Assembly: GCA_947466535.1 (NCBI GenBank)
Contig: CANIEV010000014.1
Span: 1-40,454 of the forward strand
DNA length: 40,454 nucleotides
From: Betaproteobacteria bacterium
Lineage (GTDB): Bacteria; Pseudomonadota; Gammaproteobacteria; Burkholderiales; SG8-39
Direction of reading: 5' to 3'
A program made the position numbers and the translations under genes. This document shows positions 31,518 through 39,575 of the stretch, piece after piece (the first letter of the stretch is position 1; every line of letters starts with the position of its first letter). The notes below the pieces were generated by a model. That model did no database searches. It was not told the origin of the DNA and was given only the letters and a program-made list of their open reading frames with translations.

Positions 31518-33344
31518 CTAGATTCCGGTCACCCGATCGAGGGTGGCTGCAAATCGCGCGGCGGGCTGGTAGCCGATCACGCGCACGCCGGGAATTTCCC
31601 TGCCCCGCGCATCGAAGAAGATGATCCCCGGCGGGCCGAAGAGGCGAAAGCGGCGAAGCAGCGCGCGGTCCGCCTCGGTGTTCGCGGTGACATCGGCCTG
31701 CAGAATGAGCATGCCGTCCATCTTCGTGCGCACCTGCGGATCGCTGAAGGTGAAGCGCTCCATCTCCTTGCAGGAGACGCACCAGTCGGCATAGAAGTCG
31801 AGCATCACCGGCCGCCCGGCGAGTTTCAGACGCGCATCGAGTTCCTCGACACTGCGCACGCGCTCGAAGTGCGGTGCGTCGTTTGAATGTTCCGCCGAGG
31901 CGCGCAGGCCGGCGAGCGGCTGCAGCACGTCGCGCGAACCCGAAAGCGCGCCGACCACAAGCGATGCGCCGATGAACACGAGCAGCCAGCCCACGCCTTT
32001 CCAGAAGCGCGCGGAACCCGCCGCGCTCTGCGGCAGCGAGTCGAAGGCGCGAAGGTACATCGCCGACACCACCGCGAGCGCCGCCCAGGCGAACATCTGC
32101 ACCGCCACCGGGATCACGGGCGAGATGATCCAGATCGCGACACCGAGGAGCATGGCCCCGAAGAATCGCTGCACCGACTTCATCCACGGACCGGACTTGG
32201 GAAGGAAGGCGCCTTCGGTCACGCCGACTGCGATCAGGGGCACGCCCATGCCGAGCGCCATCGCGAACAGCGCGCCACCGCCGAGCACCGCGTCGCGGGT
32301 CTGGCTTATGTAGAGCAGGGCGCCGGCGAGCGGTGCTGCAACGCAGGGGCTGACGATCGCCGCCGACAGCGCGCCCATGATCGCCACGCCGCCGAAATGC
32401 CCGCCGGGCAGGCGATGCGAGGCAGTGGTCAGGTGTGCGTGAAGACCCGAGGGCAGGCGCAGGTCGTAGAAGCCGAACATCGACAGCGCAAGCAGCACGA
32501 ACACGATCGCGAATGCCGACAACACCCAGGCGTTCTGCAGCGCCGCCGACAGCAACTGCCCCGACATCGCGGCCGCGACGCCTATTGCGGTGTAGGTCAC
32601 CGACATGCCAGCGACGTAGGCGAGCGACAGCAGCAAGGCTTCGCGCCGCGTGGCCTTGCGGCCTTCGCCGACGATGATGCCCGAAAGAATCGGGATCATC
32701 GGCAACACGCAGGGCGTGAAGGTGAGCGCGAGTCCCGCCACAAAGAACAGGCCAAGCGCGAGCAGCAGGCCGCCCGACTCAAGCGCGGCGACGAAGCGGC
32801 TTTCATCGTCGAAGTTCGCGGACAAGGCGCCTGCCGTTGCGACCGGCTTGTCCACCGGCGAGGGTCCGGTCAGGCGGTCAATCAGACTGCTGCCACCGGC
32901 GGCCGATGCCAGCCGTATCTCCGCGCGCTGCTCGTTCGGCACATAGCACACGCCCACATCGGCGCACCCCTGCGACACCGCCTTGAGCGTGAAGCGCCCG
33001 GACGCCGCCTCGCCCGAGAGCGAAAGCTCGATCCGAACTTCCTTGCGATAGGTTTCGGTCTTGCCGAAGAACGCGTCCTGATGAATTTCGCCCGCGGGAA
33101 AGCGCGGTGCGGCGAGCGTGCCCGCGGTCGCGGGTTCGATCGTGAACTTGAACTTCTCGCGATAGAGGTAGTAGCCCGGCTCGATCCGGTAGGTGACCTC
33201 GAGCGTGCGCGCATCGAGGGCGCGCGCGGAAAAGCGGAACGCCTTCTCCGGTTCGAGCAGATCGTCCGCGCTCGCCGCGCCGCGCGCGTGCGTGACCGCG
33301 CCGAACAACAGCAGGCAGAGAATCAGTCGGAATAACGTTCGCAT
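31518..33344 (-). CDS. dsbD: thiol:disulfide interchange protein DsbD
   Basis: DsbD carries reducing power from cytoplasmic thioredoxin to periplasmic DsbC, DsbG and cytochrome c maturation thiols. The 608-residue protein has all three modules: a periplasmic N-terminal domain after a signal peptide (about 1-25) with C127 and C133; a membrane domain of about eight helices with the redox pair C212 (FTPCVLPM) and C334 (VSPCVAAP); and a C-terminal thioredoxin-like domain with C522-V-S-C525. It lies 50 bases downstream of cutA on the same strand, the same pairing as in E. coli. No strong ribosome-binding site is visible before its ATG. Confidence 0.95.
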   Translation of the reverse strand: MRTLFRLILCLLLFGAVTHARGAASADDLLEPEKAFRFSARALDARTLEVTYRIEPGYYLYREKFKFTIEPATAGTLAAPRFPAGEIHQDAFFGKTETYRKEVRIELSLSGEAASGRFTLKAVSQGCADVGVCYVPNEQRAEIRLASAAGGSSLIDRLTGPSPVDKPVATAGALSANFDDESRFVAALESGGLLLALGLFFVAGLALTFTPCVLPMIPILSGIIVGEGRKATRREALLLSLAYVAGMSVTYTAIGVAAAMSGQLLSAALQNAWVLSAFAIVFVLLALSMFGFYDLRLPSGLHAHLTTASHRLPGGHFGGVAIMGALSAAIVSPCVAAPLAGALLYISQTRDAVLGGGALFAMALGMGVPLIAVGVTEGAFLPKSGPWMKSVQRFFGAMLLGVAIWIISPVIPVAVQMFAWAALAVVSAMYLRAFDSLPQSAAGSARFWKGVGWLLVFIGASLVVGALSGSRDVLQPLAGLRASAEHSNDAPHFERVRSVEELDARLKLAGRPVMLDFYADWCVSCKEMERFTFSDPQVRTKMDGMLILQADVTANTEADRALLRRFRLFGPPGIIFFDARGREIPGVRVIGYQPAARFAATLDRVTGI

Positions 33345-33363
33345 CGGAAGTATCGGTGAAGAA

Positions 33364-33400
33364 CCGTCAGGAAGGGACTGTCAGGGAAGGGCCGTCAGGG
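33364..33400. repeat. 14-base imperfect tandem repeat
   Basis: GTCAGG recurs at 33366, 33380 and 33394 with a 14-base period (unit close to GTCAGGGAAGGGCC). It spans the gap between cutA and dsbD and the last codon of cutA. No function is evident. Confidence 0.5.
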
Positions 33401-33724
33401 CAGCGTTTCCGCCGCCACCCAGTCGAGGTACGCGGGCAGTCCGGCTGCGAGTTGGACCGCGATGATCTCGGGAAGTTCGTAGGGATGCCCTGCGCGAATT
33501 GCCGCCTCGAGCGCGGTATAACGTTCGTGCGTGGTCTTGATCAGCATCGGATGTTCCTCGTCGTTCTGAACCTCGTCCTTCCAGCGATACACCGAGCGGC
33601 AGGGCGCGAGCAGGTTCACGCAGGCGGCAAGCTTTATCTCGACGAGCGTGCGGGCGAGCGACTCCGCGCTGTCGCGGTCGGGCATGTTTGTCAGCACCAG
33701 CAGGAAGTCTTCGGGCTGGGACAT
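33395..33724 (-). CDS. cutA: divalent-cation tolerance protein CutA
   Basis: A small trimeric protein of the PII-like fold, linked to copper tolerance in E. coli though its molecular role is unclear. The 109-residue product contains the conserved KLAACVNLL segment (about 30-38), SVYRWKDEV and TTHERYTALEAAI, with a C-terminal YLDWV. ATG 33724 is chosen over the longer open frame because the CutA domain begins there; the upstream codons overlap the preceding gene's end. It starts 4 bases after the epimerase stop and precedes dsbD, so the three are likely one operon. Confidence 0.93.
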   Translation of the reverse strand: MSQPEDFLLVLTNMPDRDSAESLARTLVEIKLAACVNLLAPCRSVYRWKDEVQNDEEHPMLIKTTHERYTALEAAIRAGHPYELPEIIAVQLAAGLPAYLDWVAAETLP

Positions 33725-33728
33725 GGTA

Positions 33729-34601
33729 TCAGCCGGCGGTCGCCACCACCGGCACGCCCTGATGCACCGTGGGATACCGAAGACGCACGCCAAGCACCTC
33801 CTTCATCCTCCGGTTCACCAGCCGTCGGGATTCCGCCATGAAGGAAAGTAGCGCGGGAGATATCCGTGCCGCCGCATCGGTGCGCGGGATGCGTGGCGGG
33901 CGCGGCAGTCCGTGGCGGTCGGCAACGAGATCGAACCAGTCGCCCATTTTCATCTCGCTGTCGTCCGAGGCGTTGAAAACGCCCTCCGCCTGCGGATGCT
34001 CGAGTGCGAGCACCGCGATCGCGGCGAGATCGTCCGCGTGGATGTGGTTGGTGTAGCCGTCGTCCTCGGTCCTGAGCGCCGGCGTGCCGGCGCGCAGCCG
34101 CTCAGTCGGCAGGCGGTCCGCGGCGTAGATGCCCGGCACGCGAAGCACGACCAACCGCACGCCGCGGGCACCCGCCCATTCCCGAAGTCGACGCTCGGCG
34201 TCGACCCGTCGCCGTGCCCTGTCACTCTGCGCATTGAGCGGTCGACTCTCGTCAACGTAAGCGCCGGCGCAGTCGCCGTACACGCCGCTGGTGCTGAGGT
34301 ACACCACCCGCTGTGGTAGGATTTCGCCGCTTCCAAGCGCATCGAGCAGGTGTTGCGTGCGGGAGTCGACGCGGCCCTCGTTGGGCGGCGGCGCGCAGTG
34401 AAGAACGAGGTCCGCCGAACCGGCCAAGCGGCCGAGCGACTCCGGCAGATCCAGGTCCCCGTGAACCAGGTCGATGTCCGACGCCTCACGGGGTGCACGA
34501 TCCGGCGAGCGAACAAGGGCGCAGACCCTGTACCGCCCGAGGAGCGCAGGCAGCACGCGGTGCGCAACATCGCCAAAGCCTGCGATCAACAATGTTTTCA
34601 T
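33729..34601 (-). CDS. NAD(P)-dependent epimerase/dehydratase family protein
   Basis: An extended short-chain dehydrogenase/reductase of 290 residues, similar in layout to YeeZ-type proteins. The nucleotide-binding loop GFGDVAHRV (8-16) is a degenerate GxGxxG: the second glycine is present, the third is replaced. An acidic D45 region follows strand 2, and the catalytic-type tyrosine sits in VYLSTSGVYGDCAG without a usual YxxxK lysine. Domain evidence supports cofactor binding, but the reaction is unknown. It begins just inside the gap shared with the divergent oxidoreductase and is followed by cutA after 4 bases. Confidence 0.82.
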   Translation of the reverse strand: MKTLLIAGFGDVAHRVLPALLGRYRVCALVRSPDRAPREASDIDLVHGDLDLPESLGRLAGSADLVLHCAPPPNEGRVDSRTQHLLDALGSGEILPQRVVYLSTSGVYGDCAGAYVDESRPLNAQSDRARRRVDAERRLREWAGARGVRLVVLRVPGIYAADRLPTERLRAGTPALRTEDDGYTNHIHADDLAAIAVLALEHPQAEGVFNASDDSEMKMGDWFDLVADRHGLPRPPRIPRTDAAARISPALLSFMAESRRLVNRRMKEVLGVRLRYPTVHQGVPVVATAG

Positions 34602-34672
34602 TGGGTGAATCTTACCCCGTCCGACGCATCGATCCGCCCACAGACCTCCTACAGAACAAGCCCACGCCGACC

Positions 34673-35707
34673 ATGAGCCACCACGTAACGATCAAGAACA
34701 CCGAACACCAATTCGACGTCCCCGACGGCGAGACCGTCCTGCAAGGCGCCTCCGCCGCCGGGCTGATTCTTCCGTACAGCTGCCGCGACGGCGCCTGCGG
34801 CAGCTGCAAGGGCAAGCTCGTCGAAGGCACGGTCGACTACGGCCAGTACGCGGCGAAGGTGCTCACCGACGAGGAGAAAGCCTCGGGCTTCGCGCTCTTC
34901 TGCCAGGCGAAGCCTTTGTCGGACATCGTCATCGAAGTCCGCGAAGTCCGCCGCGCAGGCGACATCCAGGTGAAGAAACTGCCCGCGCGTGTGGCGAGCC
35001 TCGCCAAGGTGAGCGACGACGTCGTGGTGCTGAATCTCAAGCTGCCCGCCTCCGAGCGCTTCCAGTTTTTCGCCGGCCAGTACGTGGACATCCTGCTCAA
35101 GGACGGCACGCGCCGCAGCTTCTCCATGGGCAACGCACCGCACGAAGACGAATTCGTCCAGCTGCACATCCGCCAGGTGCCCGGTGGCAGCTTCACCGGC
35201 TATGTGTTCGAGAAGATGAAGGAACGCGAGATCCTGCGCATGGAGGGCCCGCTCGGCTCCTTCTACCTGCGCGAGGAAAGCGAAAAGCCGATCATCTTCG
35301 TCGCCAGCGGCACCGGCTTTGCACCGATCCGCTCGATCATCGAGGCGGCATTCCGCAAAGGCATCAACCGCCCGATGACACTCTACTGGGGCGGCCGCCG
35401 TCCGAAGGACCTGTACATGGACGATCTGGCAAAGAAGTGGGCATCCGAGCATCCCGGCTTCATCTATGTGCCGGTGATCTCCGATGCGTTGCCTGAGGAC
35501 GCATGGACCGGCCGCACCGGCTTCGTCCACCGCGCGGCGATGGCCGATCACCCCGACATGTCGGGCGCGCAGGTCTACGCCTGCGGCGTACCGATCATGG
35601 TGGATTCGGCGCGCGCCGACTTCACCGGCAAGTGCAAGCTGCCGGACGAGGAGTTCTACGCCGATTCGTTCACGACCGCGGCGGACGTCGCGGCAGGCAA
35701 GTCCTGA
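34673..35707 (+). CDS. 2Fe-2S ferredoxin / FAD / NAD(P) oxidoreductase
   Basis: A 344-residue class IB-type electron-transfer flavoprotein. An N-terminal plant-type ferredoxin domain has C37, C42, C45 and C77. The FAD-binding domain contains RRSFSMGNAP (RxFS motif, about residue 144) and the NAD(P) domain GTGFAPIRS near 214. Proteins of this layout are often named CDP-6-deoxy-delta-3,4-glucoseen reductase, but no dideoxysugar genes are nearby, so that specific function is doubtful; it may serve an oxygenase or a quinone-related step. ATG 34673 is chosen because the ferredoxin domain starts at once. The longer open frame upstream overlaps the opposite-strand epimerase. Confidence 0.85.
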   Translation: MSHHVTIKNTEHQFDVPDGETVLQGASAAGLILPYSCRDGACGSCKGKLVEGTVDYGQYAAKVLTDEEKASGFALFCQAKPLSDIVIEVREVRRAGDIQVKKLPARVASLAKVSDDVVVLNLKLPASERFQFFAGQYVDILLKDGTRRSFSMGNAPHEDEFVQLHIRQVPGGSFTGYVFEKMKEREILRMEGPLGSFYLREESEKPIIFVASGTGFAPIRSIIEAAFRKGINRPMTLYWGGRRPKDLYMDDLAKKWASEHPGFIYVPVISDALPEDAWTGRTGFVHRAAMADHPDMSGAQVYACGVPIMVDSARADFTGKCKLPDEEFYADSFTTAADVAAGKS

Positions 35708-35732
35708 TCACTACGCTGTAAGTATCATCGGG

Positions 35733-35760
35733 CGGGGAGGGCTTCGACCCTCCCCGTTTC
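35733..35760. terminator. bidirectional intrinsic terminator
   Basis: CGGGGAGGG (35733-35741), loop CTTCGA, CCCTCCCCG (35748-35756): a perfect 9-base stem followed by TTTCGTTTC on the plus strand. It lies between the convergent oxidoreductase and the FAD monooxygenase. Confidence 0.75.
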
Positions 35761-35763
35761 GTT

Positions 35764-37386
35764 TCAGGCCCGCCGCGCCGCGGCGCGAATTCCGGCGCCA
35801 CGGATCGCATCGATGAGCGCGAACGCATCCGCCGGAACCGCATTGCCCCGCCACGCGATATGCCCGTCGGGGCGCACCAGAACCAGCGTGCGCTCGTACA
35901 AGGCGCTTGCTTCGACGGAGTTCACCGCTTCCACGCGCAAGGGGACGCCGCGACTGCGCGCTGCATCTTCGAGCACAGCGGTTTCCGCCTTGCCAAAGCG
36001 CAGCAGGACGAAGCCTTCGCCGAACAGATCAAGGATGCTGCGTCCGTCACCCAGCCAGACATGCGGTGCGCGCACGCCAGGCCGAGCGCAGGGGACGAAG
36101 CCCACCGTGTCGTCCGGTGGCACCGGGGAACCGTCGTCCACCACCACCGGCGAGGGATGATAGATGTAGCCCAGATGCACGCCGATCGGGTGCCAGGCCT
36201 TTTCGTTGGCTTCCACCAGCCGCTTGCCGAGCACCGCGCGCACCGCATCGCCTTCGGGCGAGCGCTCGCCGATCAACGGGTAGCTCGTCTTGTCCACCAG
36301 GCGGTGGTAGTTCTTGAGCGATTCGCCTGCGGCCCGATGACAGGCCGGGCGACGTTCGTAGTCGTAGCTCTCCAGCAGCATCGGGCCTCCCCAGCCCTTG
36401 AGCGCCGCCTCGAACTTCCAGCCGAGATCCCACGCATCCTGAATGCCGGTGTTCATGCCGAGGCCGCCGTTGGGCGGATGCGCATGCGCGGAATCCCCCG
36501 CGATGAACACGCGGCCGTCGGAGAATCGGTCCGCCACCGTCATCTTGCGCACCCAGTGGCTCACGTCCTCGATCGTGTAGGGCACGCCGGAGCCAAAACT
36601 GCGTCGCATCACGGCGTCAAGATCGTGCTTGCGCACATCGATGTCGTTCGCGCCGACCAGCTGCACCCGCCAGAGATCGCCACCGTCCATGGTGGTGAGC
36701 ACCGACCAGACACCCTCGGGACCGACGAACACATAGCGGTACGCATCGCCCTTGTCGTGAAAGCGGCGCAGTTCGGGGATGCGCACATACACGCTCATCG
36801 AGAGGTCGAGATGCTTCTCGCCGCGCAACTGGATACCAAGCATCTCGCGCACCGAACTCGAGTAACCGTCGCAGCCGACCATGTAATCGGCGCGGATCGA
36901 CTCGCGCGCGCCGCTCTCGCTGTCCGCCACCTCCGCGGTCACGCCGTTCGCATCCTGCACGAAGGACTCGAGCCGCGTCTTGTAGCGGAGCTCGACCGAG
37001 GAAAAGGTCCGCGCATGACGCTTGAGGATCGGATCGAACCAGGTCTGCGGGCAGGGGCGTTCGCGCTCCGGGCTGAAGGGCGTGTCCGCGTCGGTGCGCA
37101 GCGACGGCGTCCTGATCCGTCCAAGCTCCCAGCCCTGCATGTCGGTCACGAACACGCTGTCGAGGCAGTAGTCGAGCGGAAACCCCCAGTCGCGCACCTG
37201 CGGCGCGATCCCGAGCTGGCGGCAGAACTCCATCGTGCGCACGCTCACCACGATCATCTTCGCCGAGGCCATCTCATCGGCGTTCTGCTCCACCAGCAGC
37301 GCGCGAATGCCGCGACGGCCCAGGTCACAGGCCAATGCGAGGCCGATAGGTCCGCCTCCGACGATGAGAACCTGGGTGGATTTCAA
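35764..37386 (-). CDS. FAD-dependent aromatic monooxygenase (FAD_binding_3 family)
   Basis: A class A flavin monooxygenase of 540 residues, of the phenol-hydroxylase/TfdB/MhpA type that hydroxylates aromatic compounds with NAD(P)H and O2. The FAD GxGxxG is at 10-15, the DG motif GCDG at 171-174, and the GD motif GRVFIAGDSAHAHPP at 291-305. A C-terminal thioredoxin-like region (about 400-530) is present. The start is TTG 37386, with GGGAG 6 bases upstream, directly overlapping the stop of a 30-codon frame that copies its first 16 residues. It is the last gene of an operon with two Bug binding proteins and an M24 protein. Substrate not predictable. Confidence 0.88.
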   Translation of the reverse strand: MKSTQVLIVGGGPIGLALACDLGRRGIRALLVEQNADEMASAKMIVVSVRTMEFCRQLGIAPQVRDWGFPLDYCLDSVFVTDMQGWELGRIRTPSLRTDADTPFSPERERPCPQTWFDPILKRHARTFSSVELRYKTRLESFVQDANGVTAEVADSESGARESIRADYMVGCDGYSSSVREMLGIQLRGEKHLDLSMSVYVRIPELRRFHDKGDAYRYVFVGPEGVWSVLTTMDGGDLWRVQLVGANDIDVRKHDLDAVMRRSFGSGVPYTIEDVSHWVRKMTVADRFSDGRVFIAGDSAHAHPPNGGLGMNTGIQDAWDLGWKFEAALKGWGGPMLLESYDYERRPACHRAAGESLKNYHRLVDKTSYPLIGERSPEGDAVRAVLGKRLVEANEKAWHPIGVHLGYIYHPSPVVVDDGSPVPPDDTVGFVPCARPGVRAPHVWLGDGRSILDLFGEGFVLLRFGKAETAVLEDAARSRGVPLRVEAVNSVEASALYERTLVLVRPDGHIAWRGNAVPADAFALIDAIRGAGIRAAARRA

Positions 37387-37475
37387 TTCACGCTCCCAAT
37401 TTCATCGGCCGAGCTCGTTGACCGTTCGAGCCCGATGGGGCCACCTCCGACGACCAGAACCTGGGTGAACTTCAT
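37383..37475 (-). pseudogene. remnant of a second FAD monooxygenase gene
   Basis: From ATG 37475, one base after the Bug-protein stop, runs a 30-codon frame beginning MKFTQVLVVGGGPIGLE. Its first 16 residues match the start of the intact monooxygenase (MKSTQVLIVGGGPIGLA) except at two positions. The DNA of the two copies matches at about 40 of 49 bases, mostly differing at third positions. After that, the frame ends in unrelated sequence (ending EIGSVN) and a TGA overlapping the TTG of the intact gene. This looks like the ends of a lost paralog after an internal deletion. It could still act as a coupled leader peptide. Confidence 0.7.
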
Positions 37476-37476
37476 T

Positions 37477-38454
37477 TCAGTCCGAGCTTGCACCGGTGCG
37501 GCGAACGAGATCACCGAACTTCTTCGAGTCGCTGCGAATCAGCTCGGTCAAGGCCTGTGGCGACGTCGGAATCGGCAGGAAGCCGAACGCCGCGAACCGC
37601 TCGCGCACGTCGGGTTCGCCCAGGGCCCGGCCAACGTCCCGATTGATGGCGTTTATCGACTCGGCCGGTGCGCCACGCGCCGTGAGGAAAGCCACCCAGC
37701 CGTTGACCTCGTAATCTGCCGGCCCGCCCGATTCCAGAACTGTCGGAATGTCGGGATGCGAAGCGAGGCGGTTCTTCGCCGCAAGACCGATCAGCTTGAC
37801 CTTGCCAGCCCTTACCATCGGCCCGGTGGTGGCGATGGTGCTCAGCGTCCAGGTGACATCACCGCTTGCCACCGACGCCACCATCTGTGACGTCTCCTTG
37901 AACGGCACATGCAACATCTGCGTGCCGGTCATCAGTTCGAGCAGGGCGCTCCCGAGATGCGAAGGGCTGCCGACAAACGGCGTGCCGTAGGACACCTTGC
38001 CCGGATTCGCCTTCGCCGCCGCAATAAGCTCCCCCACCGTTTTTATCGTCCCGCCCGCTGCGACCGCCACAAGAAAATCCGTCCGGTAGACCAGCGCCAC
38101 AGGTGCGAGATCCTTTTCGACGTCGTAAGGTATTTTTTTGAAGAGATGCGGAAAAATCGCGACGTGCCCGTTGTCCACCACCGTAAGCTCGTGTGCATCG
38201 GGAGTGGCGCGCTTCACCGCCTCTATCGCAATGAATCCGTTTGCACCCGGACGGGCTTCCACCGTGACGGTCTGGTTCCAGTAGCGCGCGAGCTTGTCCG
38301 CGATCAGGCGAGTCACCACATCGGGGCCGCTGCCGCTCGGGTAGGGCGATGTGAACTTCACCGGTTTGGTCGGAAACGCGCCCTGTGCCAGAACGGCGGG
38401 TGCAATCGCCAGCGTGATTGCCGCCATCGCGATCCTGAAGAAGTTCGCTTTCAT
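37477..38454 (-). CDS. Bug-family periplasmic binding protein (tricarboxylate transporter type)
   Basis: A 325-residue precursor with a signal peptide ending near VLAQ (residue 22-23), followed by FPTKPVKFTSPYPSGSGPDV, the family-typical opening. The central YGTPFVGSPSHL and HVPFKETSQM segments form the Bug fold. AGGGGG 5 bases before ATG 38454 fixes the start; the frame is open 17 codons upstream. It is a tandem paralog of the next protein, equal in length. TctA/TctB permease genes are not in this window, so it is an orphan binding protein here. It is one base upstream of the monooxygenase remnant. Confidence 0.9.
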   Translation of the reverse strand: MKANFFRIAMAAITLAIAPAVLAQGAFPTKPVKFTSPYPSGSGPDVVTRLIADKLARYWNQTVTVEARPGANGFIAIEAVKRATPDAHELTVVDNGHVAIFPHLFKKIPYDVEKDLAPVALVYRTDFLVAVAAGGTIKTVGELIAAAKANPGKVSYGTPFVGSPSHLGSALLELMTGTQMLHVPFKETSQMVASVASGDVTWTLSTIATTGPMVRAGKVKLIGLAAKNRLASHPDIPTVLESGGPADYEVNGWVAFLTARGAPAESINAINRDVGRALGEPDVRERFAAFGFLPIPTSPQALTELIRSDSKKFGDLVRRTGASSD

Positions 38455-38520
38455 TTTTCCCCCTGTGATGTCTCCGAACGAACCGGAGAACCGTTCGATT
38501 AACAAACCAGCGACGCGTAT

Positions 38521-39498
38521 CTAGTCCGCTTTCGCGCCGGTGCGCTTCACCAGATCCGCATTCTTGCGCAGATCCGTTCGGATGATCTCGGATACCTGCT
38601 CGGGCGTGGCCGGATAAGCCTCGAAACCGAGCACGTTCAGCCGATCACGAACGTCCGCATCGACTAGAAGTTTCAGCACGTCCGCGTTGACGCGTCTCAC
38701 AATATCCGCAGGCGTGCGTTTCGGCGCGAGGATCGCGACCCAGGCATCGACTTCCAATCCTGCGGGTCCGCCGGCTTCGCCGATCGTCGGTACATCAGGC
38801 ATGCCGGGCGAACGCGTCTTAGCGGCCACCGCGATCAGTCGCGCCTTGCCGGTCTTTACGATCGGCAGGGTCGACCCGATCGTGCCGAAAGCCCAGTTCA
38901 CGTCTCCGTTGCCGACCGATGCGTAGATCTGCACCGTGTCCTTGAACGGGACATGGATCATGCGCGTGCCGGTGAGCAGTTCCAGGTTCACGCTGCCCAG
39001 ATGCGCGGGACTGCCCACATAAGGCGTGCCGTAGGTGAGTTTGCCGGGCTCCGCCTTCGCCGCCGCGATGATGTCGGCAACCGTGCGATACGGGCCGTTC
39101 GCCGCCACCGTGACGTAGAACGGCGTGCGATAGAGCATCGCCACCGGCGTGAAATCCGCCTCGATGTCGTAGGGAACTTTCGCGAACAAGTTCGGGTTGA
39201 TGGTTGCATGCGCATTGCCGACGAGAAGCATTTCGTAGCCGTCGGGCGCCGCCTTCTTCACCGTCTCGATCGCGATGAATCCGTTGGCGCCGGCGCGTGC
39301 ATCGACCAGCACCTGCTGCCCCCATTGCCTCGAGAGCTTGTCGCCCACCACGCGAAGGAACACGTCGGGACCGCTGCCGCTGGAATACGGCGAGACCACC
39401 TTCACCGGCTTGGCGGGCCATGACTGTGCGGCAGCAGCAGACGATCCAAACACGAGCACGGAGAGCGCGAGCGCTGCAGCCAGTTTTCGAATCAGCAT
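38521..39498 (-). CDS. Bug-family periplasmic binding protein, tandem paralog
   Basis: A 325-residue precursor with a signal peptide ending near AAAQ (residue 24). It shares with its neighbour the SGSGPDV, GANGFIAIE, VPYD, YGTPYVGSP and HVPFKDT segments and an ending TGAKAD against TGASSD, so the pair arose by duplication. GGAG lies 9 bases before the ATG. The family binds carboxylates such as citrate or aromatic acids; the ligand is not known. The M24 gene ends 77 bases upstream on the same strand, and the paralog begins 66 bases downstream. Confidence 0.9.
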   Translation of the reverse strand: MLIRKLAAALALSVLVFGSSAAAAQSWPAKPVKVVSPYSSGSGPDVFLRVVGDKLSRQWGQQVLVDARAGANGFIAIETVKKAAPDGYEMLLVGNAHATINPNLFAKVPYDIEADFTPVAMLYRTPFYVTVAANGPYRTVADIIAAAKAEPGKLTYGTPYVGSPAHLGSVNLELLTGTRMIHVPFKDTVQIYASVGNGDVNWAFGTIGSTLPIVKTGKARLIAVAAKTRSPGMPDVPTIGEAGGPAGLEVDAWVAILAPKRTPADIVRRVNADVLKLLVDADVRDRLNVLGFEAYPATPEQVSEIIRTDLRKNADLVKRTGAKAD

Positions 39499-39575
39499 GT
39501 TATTTTCTCCGGTATTCGGGGCTCGTTCGGGGCCCCGTTTCCTGCGTCACGCGTCCTGTTTCACGCGGGATGGCG

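Noticed and set aside
31887-33335. 482-codon plus-strand frame
   Set aside because: Antisense to dsbD, with H/R/Q-rich low-complexity translation.
34673-35707. Specific role as CDP-6-deoxy-glucoseen reductase in dideoxysugar synthesis
   Set aside because: Only the domain layout supports that name. No nucleotide-sugar genes lie nearby, so a general oxidoreductase label is safer.
35860-37890. 676-codon plus-strand frame
   Set aside because: Antisense across the monooxygenase, the remnant and part of a Bug gene, all of which have clear family features.
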